A DNA stretch of 64,000 nt from Lingula anatina (GCF_001039355.2 NW_019775180.1:1107053-1171052), one strand, 5' to 3'. Positions 1-12,272 are shown, numbered from the stretch's first letter. Notes: generated by a model not told the origin, from the sequence alone. Program-made: numbers and translations.

Positions 1-247
1 ATTAAAATTCACACTCTATAAGACATAAGTATATGTCATTTAATCCAATATCATAACAGCACAAATTATGTTACCTCATTAAGAATTCTCTAAAGTCAAA
101 CCTGTAAAATCATTACAAAAATCAACAAGTTGTATAACTTCTGGCAAAAATACACAATGACATACTGGACATACTGATACTCTTCATACTATTTTTATAT
201 TAAAAATGTGCAATTCTTGATGACAGTTGCACAATGAAGTATTTTAC

Positions 248-2583
248 CTGCTGATATGGTACAGTTGTGGCACTAACAACAGAGATGTTATCCATGTTAT
301 CAAACAGACCCTGGGGTGGTGGAATTCCAAGGTGTGAGAAGTCATTCCGTGGAACTGGAGCAGGAGGCAAAGCCTGGATGAATTGCTGCACAGCACGACC
401 ATCAGAGTTAGTGTTTGCTAAACGATTCTGGAATGAACATGCATGTACAAATCATTTAAAGTGTTTGTCTCAGCTGACAAGGATGATGGGGCACAGACAG
501 AATTAAGGCAAATTTCTTTGCTTCATCTACTCATATTTCAAAAGGTCTTTCATCACAGTAATTTATCAATTATCTAATTCATTTTCAGTTTTGAGTGAAA
601 ATATGCAATGCTGGAATCATCCTAAATAGGAATGCACAAATAATTTTCCCAATATTTCAATTAACATGAAAAAGAATCATTTCACTAAATCCTTCTTAAC
701 CAATTTTTTGTAGCACTGATATCGGACTGAATGCTTTTTTCTTACCTGTATATGCATCTCCAATAATGGCCTACTATCTCCTTCCAATGCAGATGTGACT
801 AGCTGTCGGTGAAGAAGTTCACTGATTTCTTGAACAAGAGCTTCTTGCCTTACATCTTCCTCAAAGCCCCACGTATTCACTTGTTGTTGAATTCTGCAAC
901 CCGATTAAAAATTCAAACCCAAATAAGATTAGAAAGTATAATACTTGGTGATCAAAATGGGTTATTCTTAGTAACTAATCAAAATCAGGGTTCCTAAGTT
1001 AAAGGGATAATAACTCTTTGTATGAGATCCATATTTCACAATAAAAACATTGTGAACAACTCATAGAAATATAATATATTCTGCTATACCACAAAAACGG
1101 CAGTTATAGCTATTATTCTGATATCTGAGCTTGTCTTTAGACCACGTGACCTCCATTGATGGCTATAAAACAAAAACTTTTTAGAAAAAAAAAAAAAAAA
1201 CAGGGACTAACTTTGAATGTAAAAATGGATTCATTAACCATTGGTAAATATTGGAAAATTGTTGTTTACTCCAGGAAAATTCATTTTTTTGCCAAAACGA
1301 AGAGTTATTATCCCTTAAGCAATAACATAATAAAAAGAATATAATATAATTACTGATGACAAATTATTATTTACATTATAATAATGCTGCTCAAGAACAT
1401 TTTAGGCCTATAAAATGATATCAGGCCCAAAAAAACTGCATAACTGATTCAAATTAGATATCTATATCATAGGGATCAAATTGAAATAAGTAGCAGATAT
1501 GGTGCCTTATTTTAACATTCAATTTTATCTAATCAACTGCTATCATTATCTCCTGCACTCTGCCTCACCTTGCATCCTGTATCCACCTTTCATCAACAGG
1601 TACCCCCTGTTGTTGCTGTGCTGATGTGTGATTATCAGAGGGTGGTTGAACTTCCTGCCTCTGTACTTGTGCTTCCAGCGGTGAATTCTGCTGAGTTAAG
1701 GAATTGGGGGCTGGCGGAGGCTGTGGTATTCTTGCCCTGTTTACAGGTGGTACGGGGTTAGGGGCCGTCTGTCTGGGCGCTGCAGCTCCATAATCTGATG
1801 GATGAGAACTGGAGCTGCTTGAACTCACAATGCTGGTCTGACTAGGGGCCCTTCTCAGTTCAGATATTTGTGTTTCTGTGGTATCTGCGGGGCTTTGCCT
1901 GCGTGGCTCGTTTCTGCGTATACCACCAAGACTGCCTCGGATGATATTTTCTAAATTTTGTCTAAAACGTGCAGACTGCAAAATGGATGATACCCTTCTT
2001 TGCTCAAACAATCCACTTACTTCTACAACAATAGACTCAGGCCTATGTTGTTCTACACTATCAACATTAGCTGGGGCATTTTCTTTTTCATTTGAGGCAA
2101 CACTCATTCTCTTGGCAAAGAAACTCTCTAACTGCTCTCTGCTATCGGTGCCAGATACAGGCCTCTCCCCATGTTGAATTCTTCTCAATTCATACATAAT
2201 CTCACTGCAGTAAATAAATAAGAAAAATACGTCAGATATATAAAAATACAATTAATAGATAAATAAGAGTTTAACTGCAAACAAATAAAACTATATAATT
2301 TTACACGTCAAGTTATAATCACAATGCAGGAAACATTCACTTTATCTGGAAGATATTTTCAGTAATGAAGAAGTTTGCAAGTTTTTTTCAAACAGTGAAT
2401 ATGTGCATGAGACTGAAAGAAAGTGATGTGATGTGACGTACGGTACGTAATGCAAAGGCGCCTTAATTGATATTACCTTCTCTGTTTTTGCAACAACCTG
2501 TCCATTGAAGCCATTTCTGGAGTCAGGTGTTCCGAACTTGAAGAAGATTCTGTATCCGACATACCTCTTGCAGCCAAAGGCAT
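248..2583 (-). CDS. RING-type E3-ligase-like protein, N-terminal part (partial, runs off left edge)
   Basis: Four exons on the minus strand join in frame: 2583-2477 (ATG), 2204-1569, 893-746 and 427-248, with GT-AG borders and matching phases, giving 357 codons before the gene leaves the window. The start reads MPLAARGMSDTESSSSSEHL. The product is mostly disordered (Ser-, Gln- and Pro-rich) with short conserved-looking helical blocks such as VSSILQSARFRQNLENIIRG in exon 2 and EDVRQEALVQEISELLHRQL in exon 3. Blocks of this type precede a C-terminal RING finger in a family of plant and animal E3-like proteins; that link is from memory and the RING itself would lie left of base 248, so it is not seen here. 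The ATG lies 288 bp from the divergent CCDC172-like gene, suggesting a shared promoter. Gene structure is well supported; function is tentative. Confidence 0.6.
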
Positions 2584-2870
2584 AAAGTTTTCAACGTTCT
2601 AATCATAACCGCCGGTAACTCGGCCTTTATATCCTGTTGTTAGGTATCACTAAAAATAGAGCTGATGTTGGTGAATGATTCATCATCCACAGTGAGGTAA
2701 TTTTAACGAGATCCGATTGGTTAATACTGAGTATAGGTCATTCTTCTCTGCATTTATTGGTTGGTGTATATAGGTCAAAATGTAGTCTGCTTTAAAACAG
2801 ATCTTGGGGTTGCCCTAGTATTCCTGTGACATAATCATTGTGAATTTACTGCAAACTACTTACCGTTGCA
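2584..2870. promoter_or_regulatory. Shared intergenic region between two divergent genes
   Basis: Only 287 bases separate the two start codons of the divergent RING-like (minus) and CCDC172-like (plus) genes, so both core promoters and 5' UTRs must fit here or in upstream non-coding exons. No clear TATA box pair is visible. Assignment as a bidirectional promoter is inferred from geometry. Confidence 0.45.
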
Positions 2871-3808
2871 ATGGCAGCAGCCTTAGACGATTTATTTGGG
2901 CAGATTCTCATATCAGAACAAAAGGCACAGGAAAGAAAATCGCAGTTGAATGAAGGTAGATATAAAGATTTCACGGCCAAATTTCATTTCAGAAACTTCT
3001 CAATCTAGATTGATTAAAATCAAATTACATGTATGTCAAAGTTTGTTAACGCTATCTATTAAAGAGTAAAATTACCTGTATGTACATGCACGGAAAGAAC
3101 TGTATTCGTGCTCGAAAGGATGCTTTCAATTTCATTTGTAAAAGGATATCGAGTTTATTTTTATTATTGCTTCGAGCCAAAGCCCACGCTCGGCTGTGCC
3201 GAGCTGTCACCTTGATTGGTTAGAAAACGATTGACATTAGACTATTGAGGATTCATGTTAATTCACCGTATAGATCTTAAGGAAAATAGACGTATATATA
3301 TATATTGATGCACCTTTGAAGATCTACATTACAGTTGTAAAATACAATCCGAGCTTTCGGCCCCTGGGCCTTCTTCGGGGATTATGAACAAAAAGTGAAA
3401 AAACAAACTCATATACATGTAGGATACGTGACGTTGGTGATGTTACAACAGTAATGTAGATCTTCACAAGTGCATCAATACATTAGACTATTGAAACACG
3501 CCCTGAGCAATCCAACCTTGGGAAACATCCCTATGTGCAAAGGTTTTTTTCAGTTAGAAGGTTCATTGCACCAACATTAGGCCAACAAACTACTTAATGT
3601 GTGTTCAGGTGACTTGGTTCCAATTAAATACATGGATTCTTTTTTTTTTTTTTTTTGTCATTTGTAGACACCTGTACATATAATTTTGATTTTTTTTTTG
3701 CAGTTAAAACAAATATTGCGCATTCGAGAAAGAAAATAGAAGAAAGTGAGGATGAAATTCATTCTCTACAACTACAACTTTCAGCAAAGGTAAAAGCTAG
3801 CTCCATGA

Positions 3809-3860
<52 letters not shown>

Positions 3861-6800
3861 CTACCTACCTTTGTTTGAAGATAATTTGTTATGACTTTAT
3901 TGTGAAATGTATGCATCACACGCCACTAATTAATATCTATATATTGTGTAAACATGTAGTGTGTAAATTTTAGGTGAAAGAGTTGAATGATGATGAACTG
4001 AACCTCAGCTGGATATGTAAAAGGGAAGAAATTCTCAAAGAAGTAAACAATAACTTGTTAGGAGAAAGAAAAATGTTGCAAGACGAAATGGTAAGGTTTA
4101 GAATATTTAGGATAAATTCAACTGTTGGGACATAATACATACAGTACATACACATAGTTTCAAAAGTTGAAAAATCTATTTGTCAAGACATATATAGTAA
4201 TCGAAATGTTATTTGACATAATGGTGTGAACCTAACAGGAGGGTTAAATTTGAAGTATAACATTTCATACATTATTTAAAAACTTCTACAACCATGAAAT
4301 AACAATGCAAACTGTCTATGGCTCTAATTTATAAGCACTTAAATAGCAGATTGAGTGATTAATTTTGAGTTTCCCTTCTTAATACGAGTCACATCAGAAA
4401 CTATAGTACATGGAAGTGGTTTATATGCCTTATACGCTCCACCGATGCTGGGTTCAAATGTACCTTTAATCAAGGATTTTTAACACTTACTTCTTGCTTT
4501 AATATTACCAGTATATCCCGATATAGACTACCGGGGTACTTTGTTTTGCAACAAAATTATACACACACACAGCCACACATATTTTTTTTTTTCACAGAGT
4601 ATACATCACACCTAATTTCTTTGCCCTTCTTTAAAAATATTTCACATATATACAACGAAAGGATGTTTTACTCTCAAATGTTTTTCTTTAAATCATTAAT
4701 TTTCAGAGAAAGCTTCAAGAAAATATAGCTCATCTTCAGTCTGAATTTTGTTCTAAAGTTTGGGAATTTGGTCAAGAGTATGATCTTGTTGGAGATGGCA
4801 GGCAGAAGAGAGAAAAGATAGCAAGAGAAGAGTTCCAAGAGCTAAAAAAGAAAGAACACAAAATTACAAAGGGTATGTCATTTTTGTTTTACAATAAATA
4901 CTATTAAAATTTTTCAATCATTGATCTTAATGTAACAGACGAAAGCGTAAATTTAAAAAAAAAATCAAAACAAAAGAGAATTTAGAAATGGAATCTTTAC
5001 CTGTTCCATGTATAAGACCATTAACCATTGGCAGTTAAATGTGTTTAAGCATTCAGTTTTCTCATATTTTATTTGATTGAATTAATTAACATAGAACTAG
5101 CATGTTTTCGAGCCCATCAAGAAAATGTAGACAAGTTGGAGATGGACAAGAAGACTTCTAAAGTGGAACTACAAAAACTAGAGCAGCAGTTAAAATGTAG
5201 GTCATCTAGATGTAACACATCAGAAATTTTGGCATGAAATCATACGAATTTTCAGTTAATTCAATGCATTTTTGTTTTTTGTTTTATTACTAACTTATAC
5301 ATGAACATTTTCATAGTTAATCTTGCACTGTCTTTTGCTAGTGATAGTTGAAGATGAATTGGTCCAAATGAAAAAGCTGAAAGAGTTGGAGAAGGACAGA
5401 AATTTAATTTACCAGTTGCCTCAGACTGACTCAGAGTTTAAATGGTAAGTTAATTATATATCGTAGTATTTTGTTTTAAAAAATATTCTAAATCATTTTT
5501 AAGAAAGTTTGTACAGGCAATGTAAGTTTCAATTTAAACCATTTACAAGTATCTGAACTTTGTGGTTCTTCTTTTTCAGTTTACCACAATAATAATAATA
5601 ATAAGATAATAAATAACCACTAGCAGTGTTTTACATCCATGCTACAATATTTATATTAAGGTTACATGCAGAATTAGAAAGTGCAAGGGAGGACAAACTT
5701 GAATGCTTGTGCAATGCACTTCAACAGGAGTTGCAAGAACTTCAGCAGCAGCAGTGGCAGAGGCAGTTACAGATGCAGAAGCTAAAACAACAACAAAATA
5801 GACAAAGACTAGCCTTAAAACCACAAGATAAATTTGTTGAACAAGTAAAGTCCAGAGCTCTTTCACATAAGTTACTATGTACAAGGAGCTTTTCCTTTGT
5901 TATGCATACCAAAAAAAGAGAACTGTTACTGATATTTGTAAGGTTGTGCAATGGACATCTTTTAAGGTCTTATATTACATTACAAGTTGATGAATAGTGG
6001 ATCAAACATACTACAACCATATAAATGTTAAATGATAAACATACCGGTAGAAATAAATATTACATAATTGATTTTATCACAGGCATCAAACTGTGCAGCT
6101 AAAAACCATTCTACAGAACTGAAGTCTGGACCAGCATTTGCAGTTTTATCTTCTTCTATGCCATCATCAAACCCAATCACAGATGGCATAACAGAGGGAA
6201 CCGGACCAAATGGGTCCCAGCATTTTAATAGACAAGTTTGTTATAGGAGAGGTTTGTCACTGAAGATTGATTTACAAAGTAAAAAGAATATGCTGTTCAT
6301 TTACTTACTGGTTATTTATATAATAATCAGATACCCAATATTATTAAGAATGTTCCATTGTATCAGGCATCTGCAAATTACCTGGATAATGGAAAACCAC
6401 AAGTTTTTCAAACATGTATGTGGACAAGATAAAAAAAATGCAATTAAAAGATATTCAGATTATCATCAGAATGAAAGTTTCTGCAATTTACAATTACAGG
6501 AGTAAAACGAAGTCAACGGGTATCACAAAGTGGAACAAGCCAGCCAGTCCCTGCAGGAGAATATGAACAGAATATATTCATATCAAGGACTGTGGCTAAA
6601 GATGCTGAAGGGTAAATATGAGAAATTCCCTCTATTGCATTTTCCTACCTAAATAACGATTTTAAGATCTCCTCTACAGAATTAAGAGAAGACTCTAAGT
6701 CTTGATTTGTCTTGTTGCATGCATTAAAATTTTTGTGGTCATTTTATTCAGTTTTACAGAACAGACAAAGAAGATACGTTTCAAGTGAGACTAAGAATAA

Positions 6801-6974
6801 TGAGCAAGATGATACTGGTACTATGGAAAAAATCAACAAATAACACCAAGTTAATATTTGCTGTAAAGTTCTGGAACCAAAAATTTTTTTTAAAGCACAA
6901 GAAAAAATAAAATGCCACATATTGGCTAATGCAAAAATAATTACATAATTTATCAAAACAGAACTACTGAAAAA

Positions 6975-7024
<50 letters not shown>

Positions 7025-7279
7025 AGGCAAGATAAAAATCAGGCAGATTTAAATAACACCAAGGTGAGATTGAAATTTCAATCTTGCGTAGGTGGATGTA
7101 AAATCTGCCAGGATTTCGATCTTGCCTGTGACATTTTCACAATTTTAAAAACTGCCCTTGCTGGTGATGAATTGCACAAGTCAGTTACACCAATTCAGAA
7201 TAAGCATGGAATCATATCTAGCTTACGTAATATTTCATATTATTCATTTGATCCAATTTGTCTTAAAATTGAAAAATAA
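2871..7279 (+). CDS. CCDC172: Coiled-coil protein resembling CCDC172
   Basis: Exons 2871-2955, 3704-3789, 3974-4090, 4707-4872, 5095-5196, 5342-5444, 5661-5844, 6083-6251 and 6500-6611 join in consistent phase. The first about 270 residues are almost continuous coiled coil, starting MAAALDDLFGQILISEQKAQ. Order and short stretches (an FGQEYDLV-like block, then QTDSEF, then ELESAREDKLECLCNALQQE) match the layout of vertebrate CCDC172, reported as a tektin-2 partner in the sperm flagellum. A Gln-rich segment and a Ser-rich, disordered tail extend it beyond the roughly 258-residue human protein. The last exon is uncertain: 7027-7279 fits the phase and would give 458 residues, but its 5' part is a long palindrome; an alternative acceptor near 6750 would end the protein after about 11 residues. 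Family call fairly good, C-terminus doubtful. Confidence 0.65.
3303..3480. mobile_element. Short inverted-repeat element (MITE-like) in CCDC172 intron 1
   Basis: Bases 3303-3332 and 3451-3480 are inverted copies of a 30-base end starting TATTGATGCAC and containing GAAGATCTACATTAC; similarity continues about 12 bases inward. The 118-base centre has a GC-rich stem near 3352-3380 (CTTTCGGCCCCTGGGCC). It has no coding capacity. An adjoining (TA)n tract hides any target-site duplication. Confidence 0.6.
3812..3858. repeat. (TA)n microsatellite
   Basis: About 47 bases of pure TA in intron 2 of the CCDC172-like gene. Confidence 0.9.
6979..7020. repeat. (TA)n microsatellite at the left edge of duplicated copy 1
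   Basis: About 40 bases of TA lie immediately before the block that is repeated at 11363. Such a tract is a natural place for a contig to break, which fits the assembly-duplication reading of 7018-14331. Confidence 0.85.
7021..7131. repeat. 111-bp nested imperfect palindrome (long hairpin), copy 1
   Basis: The two halves are inverted copies: both ends read TCACAGGCAAGAT, both carry GGCAGATTT farther in, and the centre is the perfect palindrome GATTGAAATTTCAATC. Pairing runs nearly end to end, so the transcript would fold into one long stem. It could be a foldback MITE or a small-RNA precursor. The CACAG at the left end is also the acceptor of the proposed last CCDC172 exon. Confidence 0.75.
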
Positions 7280-7920
7280 ATCTTTAATAAGTCAATTAGT
7301 TATTTTTATTTACTTGTATTGAATAAACCAAGATATTTTAGCTGTACCTAGGTATGCAGTTTTATGTTATGTCAAAAACATTTTTCAACCTAGTTAATCA
7401 GTTTATCATCTCTTCCTCCAAGATTGATAGCGAGTCAAAATTTTGTGCAAGTGCAGCATGGTTAATGTGCCTTTTCTTTCTTCTACACTTTTTTTTTTTT
7501 TTTTCAAATAATACATAAGACAAGTTCAGTACCAACAATATACGTTTAATCAGCAAAAACAGAATTAACAATAATTACTTAAGAACTGTAAAATGGATTC
7601 TGTTGCAATCAATTGCAATAAAACATCAAGTTAATTTTTATGCTTTCAAAATACATATTAATGTATATTATCCCATCTGAAACTGCACAGTAGTGTTTGG
7701 TTAAGTACTGATTGTTTGACCAGGCCAGTAGCAGGCACTTAAAAAGGGATGGTTTTCTGAAAAAAAGGGTACCTTTTACCACAAGTTACAAGTACTTAGT
7801 ACTTTAGTCAAAATTTTACCAAAGCAGATAGGTACTTGCTTAATTTGCATATTTAAATTGTAATAACATTTAAAAGGTTGATGTTTCTTGTAGAATAATA
7901 ATAATATTGCAATATTAATG

Positions 7921-8335
7921 GTGCATGTCCATGGCACTGGGTAACAACAATGGGACATGGGCATCAAAATTTCAACATGGCACTGATGAGCACACTTTCT
8001 GCTTAGAATATGCATCATATTTTGCTTTATATTCATAAATTTTGGAAAAAGTAAGAGTAAACAAGAGTCCCTTAACTTCACAAATTTGGGAAAGCACACC
8101 GCGATCCTGAATATGTGTGCCCCAGATTTAAGGGCTGTTAGAGTGTCATTTCAGATAAGAATTAAAAAGTCAAAAATACACAGCAATGTTTGGAAACACA
8201 AAATTGTCTGTTATAACAAGACAAATCCATCCTGTTTCACATGAAAGCACCCCCATTGTAATCCAACACATACAAGTATTTTGACAGACTTTCAAAAATG
8301 ATAACCCATTGTTACCCAGTACTGTGGATGTGCAC
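7921..8335. mobile_element. Non-autonomous inverted-repeat element, family A (415 bp)
   Basis: Left end 7921-7953 begins GTGCATGTCCATGGCACTGG and continues into GTAACAACAATGGG; right end 8303-8335 is its inverted relative. A longer relative sits at 39112-40092, sharing both ends and some interior (TTTATATTCATAAATTTTGG). Interior reading frames carry no recognisable transposase. The same insertion is in duplicated copy 2, so it predates the split of the two alleles. Confidence 0.65.
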
Positions 8336-8754
8336 AATGTGAATACCCAATTTCCTAACACATTATTTTTCTAATGATCACTAAACAAAAGTTTTTTCCT
8401 CGTAAAAGTTAAAATTTATTTTGATTTAACAAACTAATATTGGACCTACATCATATACAAAATTGTATTGCATACCATTATTACCTTCACTATTTCCCTC
8501 TTTATATAGCAATCTTCATATCCATGAAGTGCTTTAAGAAGGCAGGAGAGTATTTGCTTCTATCTTTAACTTAAACTATTATGATTGTGTTTACTTTTAA
8601 GTTTATATTAAAATCAATGCATAATTTTTTTTTCCACAAAAACTGTCAGCATGCAATAAGTTTCTGGCATAATTTTAACAAAGCCGACATCTATCTCATT
8701 TTTATCATCATTATTAATATATAATGTTTATATAAGTATATAATGTTTATATAA

Positions 8755-10139
8755 GGGCCATTCCGTGGTATTTGGTCCGCAGACGTCAAAATTTGAAAAA
8801 GGAATCCTACTTATAAAACTTATAATTTCTGAAACCAGACACCATAAGACACCAGAATCCAAAAGAAATTTTAGGTTCTGATGATTAATTATGATTTTAT
8901 TGACACTTTTATCTGGAAAACTTATAAAATAGTGTCACGGAAGGACATTTTTATTTTTGATATATTTTTCATAATAGAGATCATTTTAAACAATAAAGGC
9001 TAAATACATTAAATATAACTTATTTCTTACATTTAGTCAAGTGCATTAGATTAAAAAATATTTGATTATAAAATAATGGATTAATTAATATCAATTTGTC
9101 CTTCCGAGATGATTTTGGTACCTATTTTTTAAGTTTTCTCAGTAACTACAAAAGCTAAAAACTTATAACTTCATATTCTCCTCAACCATGATAGGGGCCA
9201 ACAAAATATGAAAACATTTTTGCTTAGAACCACTTCAATAAGAAATTAAATCCAAATATATAAGCATTAAACATGACACCTAGCAGAGTGGAAGCACGTA
9301 TGAGGCATTTTGATTGGACCATAACAGGTCATGTGACCAATGAGCCCTAAACCCTTATGTCTTTCAAGATAATCTTGAACTTAAAATTCACAATTATTAT
9401 ATATATAAGCCTTTTTAAACTGAGAAACATTTCATTTGAATGAATAATTTTGAAGTTATTATAATTTAGACAATTGTTTATATTTATAATTAATAGATTT
9501 GGTAAGATTTTCTCTTAAAATGTCTCAATATTATTTAAAGATGATCAGAGCAGATGAGAACTTATATTATAGTCAAAATTAGTAACATGTTTGAAGATGA
9601 AATACATTACCATAGAAGGACATGTTTACCTTTGATATTATTCATCAAACATATGCTGGTATGTATTCATAAAATATTTTTATTAGCCTTATTTTACATT
9701 TTATTTAGCAATGGACAAAACGTCCTTCCGAGATGCGTCCTTCCATGACGCCTACTTGATTTTTTTATATGCAAAATTTTCAAATTTATTATTTTTTTTC
9801 CAAAAACATTTTAATACACTGAGAAAGTGAAATAATCAAATATTTATATTTTGATTTAACTTAAAAAATATATACACAGACGGAGCAGAATTTTAGTGTT
9901 GAAGTTGAAAGTTAAAATTCCATGTCCATTTCACGTCCTTCCGAGATGCTAACTATTTATTATAATTTTTTCATAACTATAATTATTTTAAACCTAATTT
10001 TTTTGCCTAATTATAACTTACATATAGAAAAACAAACATACAAAAAATGGACCTTGTAACTTGTTTACTTTTGAAAATATTTTCATTTGAAGTGTCAAAT
10101 GTCCTTCCGTAACAGCAAAAAAATACCACGGAATGGCCC
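8755..10139. mobile_element. Polymorphic inverted-repeat DNA transposon, 1385 bp, non-autonomous
   Basis: Ends are perfect inverted repeats of GGGCCATTCCGTGGTATTT (8755-8773 and 10121-10139). It is flanked by ATAA on both sides (8751-8754 and 10140-10143), and copy 2 has one uninterrupted ATAA at 13101-13104, which is the empty site. This shows an insertion with a 4-bp target duplication. No long reading frame is present. The interior carries dispersed copies of GTCCTTCCG, often followed by AGATG, at 9098, 9722, 9736 (variant), 9935 and 10101, plus an inverted copy near 8940. Four-base target duplications are known for several cut-and-paste groups; family not assigned. Confidence 0.85.
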
Positions 10140-10954
10140 ATAAGTGTATAGGTAAACATCTTGAGCTTTTTTAACACAACTTCTGATATGCTTTTTACAG
10201 TGTCAGAAAGTTGCTAGTGAACTGGAATAATGTCAAGAATTATCATGGCCAGCATGTCAAGCTATAAATATATTAAAGATCCCCTAAATGCTAAATATGA
10301 TATAACTTAGGGCAATACATAGACATCATTCAGAAAAAAATTACTAGTATAACGTCATTCATTCATGCATTAAGTCTTCAGTTTCGCAAATAATTTTACC
10401 TTTTGTGTGCTTGTCCTCTTCATGCTCCAGTTGGCACAAAAACTATATGGTTGGAATATATTAGGCAACAACATGATAACAGACCAGGATGTCTAAAACA
10501 TTCTAAACAATTACAAAATAAGGCTGCCATGTGAATAACTCTAGATGCTGTTATTCATGAGTTTTTTAAATCTGTGACAGTACTACACTGTACTTCAAAC
10601 CCCTGAACATAAGCATTTTCCCCCAACATTAAAATCGTTCATCATTCATCTTGGCTCACAGTATATATATATATATATCAATTTGCTACTTTTCCATCAA
10701 ATTGGCATGGTCAGAAAGATTGTATTTATAGGTACAAACAGTATGCCAGAGTGAATCCAAGAACAACAAAAATTACTATACTTCTATTTTCCATATTTTT
10801 TCAAATGTAGAAGCATGAAAAATCAATAACTCAGGGTGCAAGTATACACTTCCAATTGAAAATACTTTAGAACTGGAATGTATGCAAGTGGAAACATTGA
10901 CAATGTTGTTTAAAAATTTTCTACCACTTGGATTCATTGTCAACTAAAATCACT

Positions 10955-11361
10955 TCATTTTTGAATCATATCATAATTCCCTTCCTCAGGATCTTCATAC
11001 ACATCTGGATCTGCTCCTACAGTATAATAATCTTCAATTCCACCAACTACCTCTGCTTCATGGTATCCATCACCAGTACTGTACATTAGGTCAGGGTCCT
11101 CTTCTTCACCACTGTTGGTTTGCAAGCGACCATAAGTAGCATCAACTGGTGGCTTTTTTCCCTTCCCAACCCTAATGTGGTCATACTCAACATCTTGAGC
11201 ATGGTCACTGGAAACAACTGTCTTTTTACCTTGTGGAATCAGTACTGGGTTTGGTTTCTTTTTCACTGTCTTGTTAGTGTGCAATGCTGCTGGTGGTTGA
11301 TAATGTTCCTCGTGAAAGTGATCATCAGTTTCTGCATGCTGTTTCCAGGCATTGTCTTGGA
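10955..11361 (-). CDS. Duplicate partial last exon of DOK-like gene (copy 1)
   Basis: Encodes the same C-terminal tail as 14331-13926, including YDHI, YGRL, YEDP and the stop after NYDMIQK. It stops at the N at 11362 without a splice site and without the PH and PTB exons. It should be read as the other allele of the downstream DOK-like gene, not as a second gene. Confidence 0.8.
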
Positions 11362-11365
11362 NTAT

Positions 11366-11476
11366 CACAGGCAAGATAAAAATCAGGCAGATTTAAATAA
11401 CACCAAGGTGAGATTGAAATTTCAATCTTGCGTAGGTGGATGTAAAATCTGCCAGGATTTCGATCTTGCCTGTGAC
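11366..11476. repeat. 111-bp nested palindrome, copy 2
   Basis: Second copy of the 7021-7131 hairpin with the same TCACAGGCAAGAT ends. It survives intact in both alleles. Confidence 0.75.
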
Positions 11477-12272
11477 ATTTTCACAATTTTAAAAACTGCC
11501 CTTGCTGGTGATGAATTGCACAAGTCAGTTACACCAATTCAGAATAAGCATGGAATCATATCTAGCTTACGTAATATTTCATATTATTCATTTGATCCAA
11601 TTTGTCTTAAAATTGAAAAATAAATCTTTAATAAGTCAATTAGTTATTTTTATTTATTCTCCCATGTTGATTACTTGTATTGAATTAACCAAGATATTTT
11701 AGCTGTACCTAGGTATACAGTTTTATGTTATGTCAAAAACATTTTTCAACCTAGTTAATCAGTTTATCATCTCTTCCTCCAAGATTGATAGCGAGTCAAA
11801 ATTTTGTGCAAGTGCAGCATGGTTAATGTGCCTTTTCTTTCTTCTACACTTTTTTTTTTTTTCAAATAATACATAAAACAAGTTCAGTACCAACAATATA
11901 CATTTAATCAGCAAAAACAGAATTAACAATAATTACTTAAGAACTGTAAAATGGATTCTGTTGCAATCAATAAAACATCAAGTTAATTTTTATGCTTTCA
12001 AAATACATATTAATGTATATTATCCCATCTGAAACTGCACAGTAGTGTTTGGTTAAGTACTGATTGTTTGACCAGGCCAGTAGCAGGCACTTAAAAAGGG
12101 ATGGTTTTCTGAAAAAAAGGGTACCTTTTACCACAAGTTACAAGTACTTAGTACTTTAGTCAAAATTTTACTAAAGCAGATAGGTACTTGCTTAATTTGC
12201 ATATTTAAATTGTAATAACATTTAAAAGGTTGATGTTTCTTGTAGAATAATAATAATATTGCCATATTAATG

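Larger units (their letters stand above)
7018..11361. repeat. Copy 1 of duplicated (probably allelic) locus
   Basis: Apart from a 1385-bp insert (8755-10139) and small indels and SNPs, this block matches 11363-14331 in the same orientation. It holds a possible CCDC172 last exon, AT-rich intergenic DNA and the 3' part of the DOK-like last exon. Copy 2 has small extra pieces, for example about 13 bases near 11660 and about 17 near 13470. The copies meet at one N (11362). Low divergence, polymorphic indels and the abrupt join inside an exon fit two alleles placed in tandem better than a biological duplication. Confidence 0.8.

Noticed and set aside
1570-2177. Plus-strand frames opposite the RING-like gene
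   Set aside because: Shadows of exon 2; no splice or start context.
5730-5800. CAG/CAA-rich tract as a disease-type trinucleotide expansion
   Set aside because: Mixed Gln, Leu and Arg codons inside a normal coiled-coil exon, not a pure repeat.
8170-8361. Conserved-looking minus-strand frame (also at 12523 and 39878)
   Set aside because: Shared because it lies in copies of the same inverted-repeat element; no transposase-like motif and no start context.
11120-11623. 167-codon plus-strand reading frame across the N at 11362
   Set aside because: It reads antisense through the DOK exon and then across the artificial join, so it is an assembly chimera.
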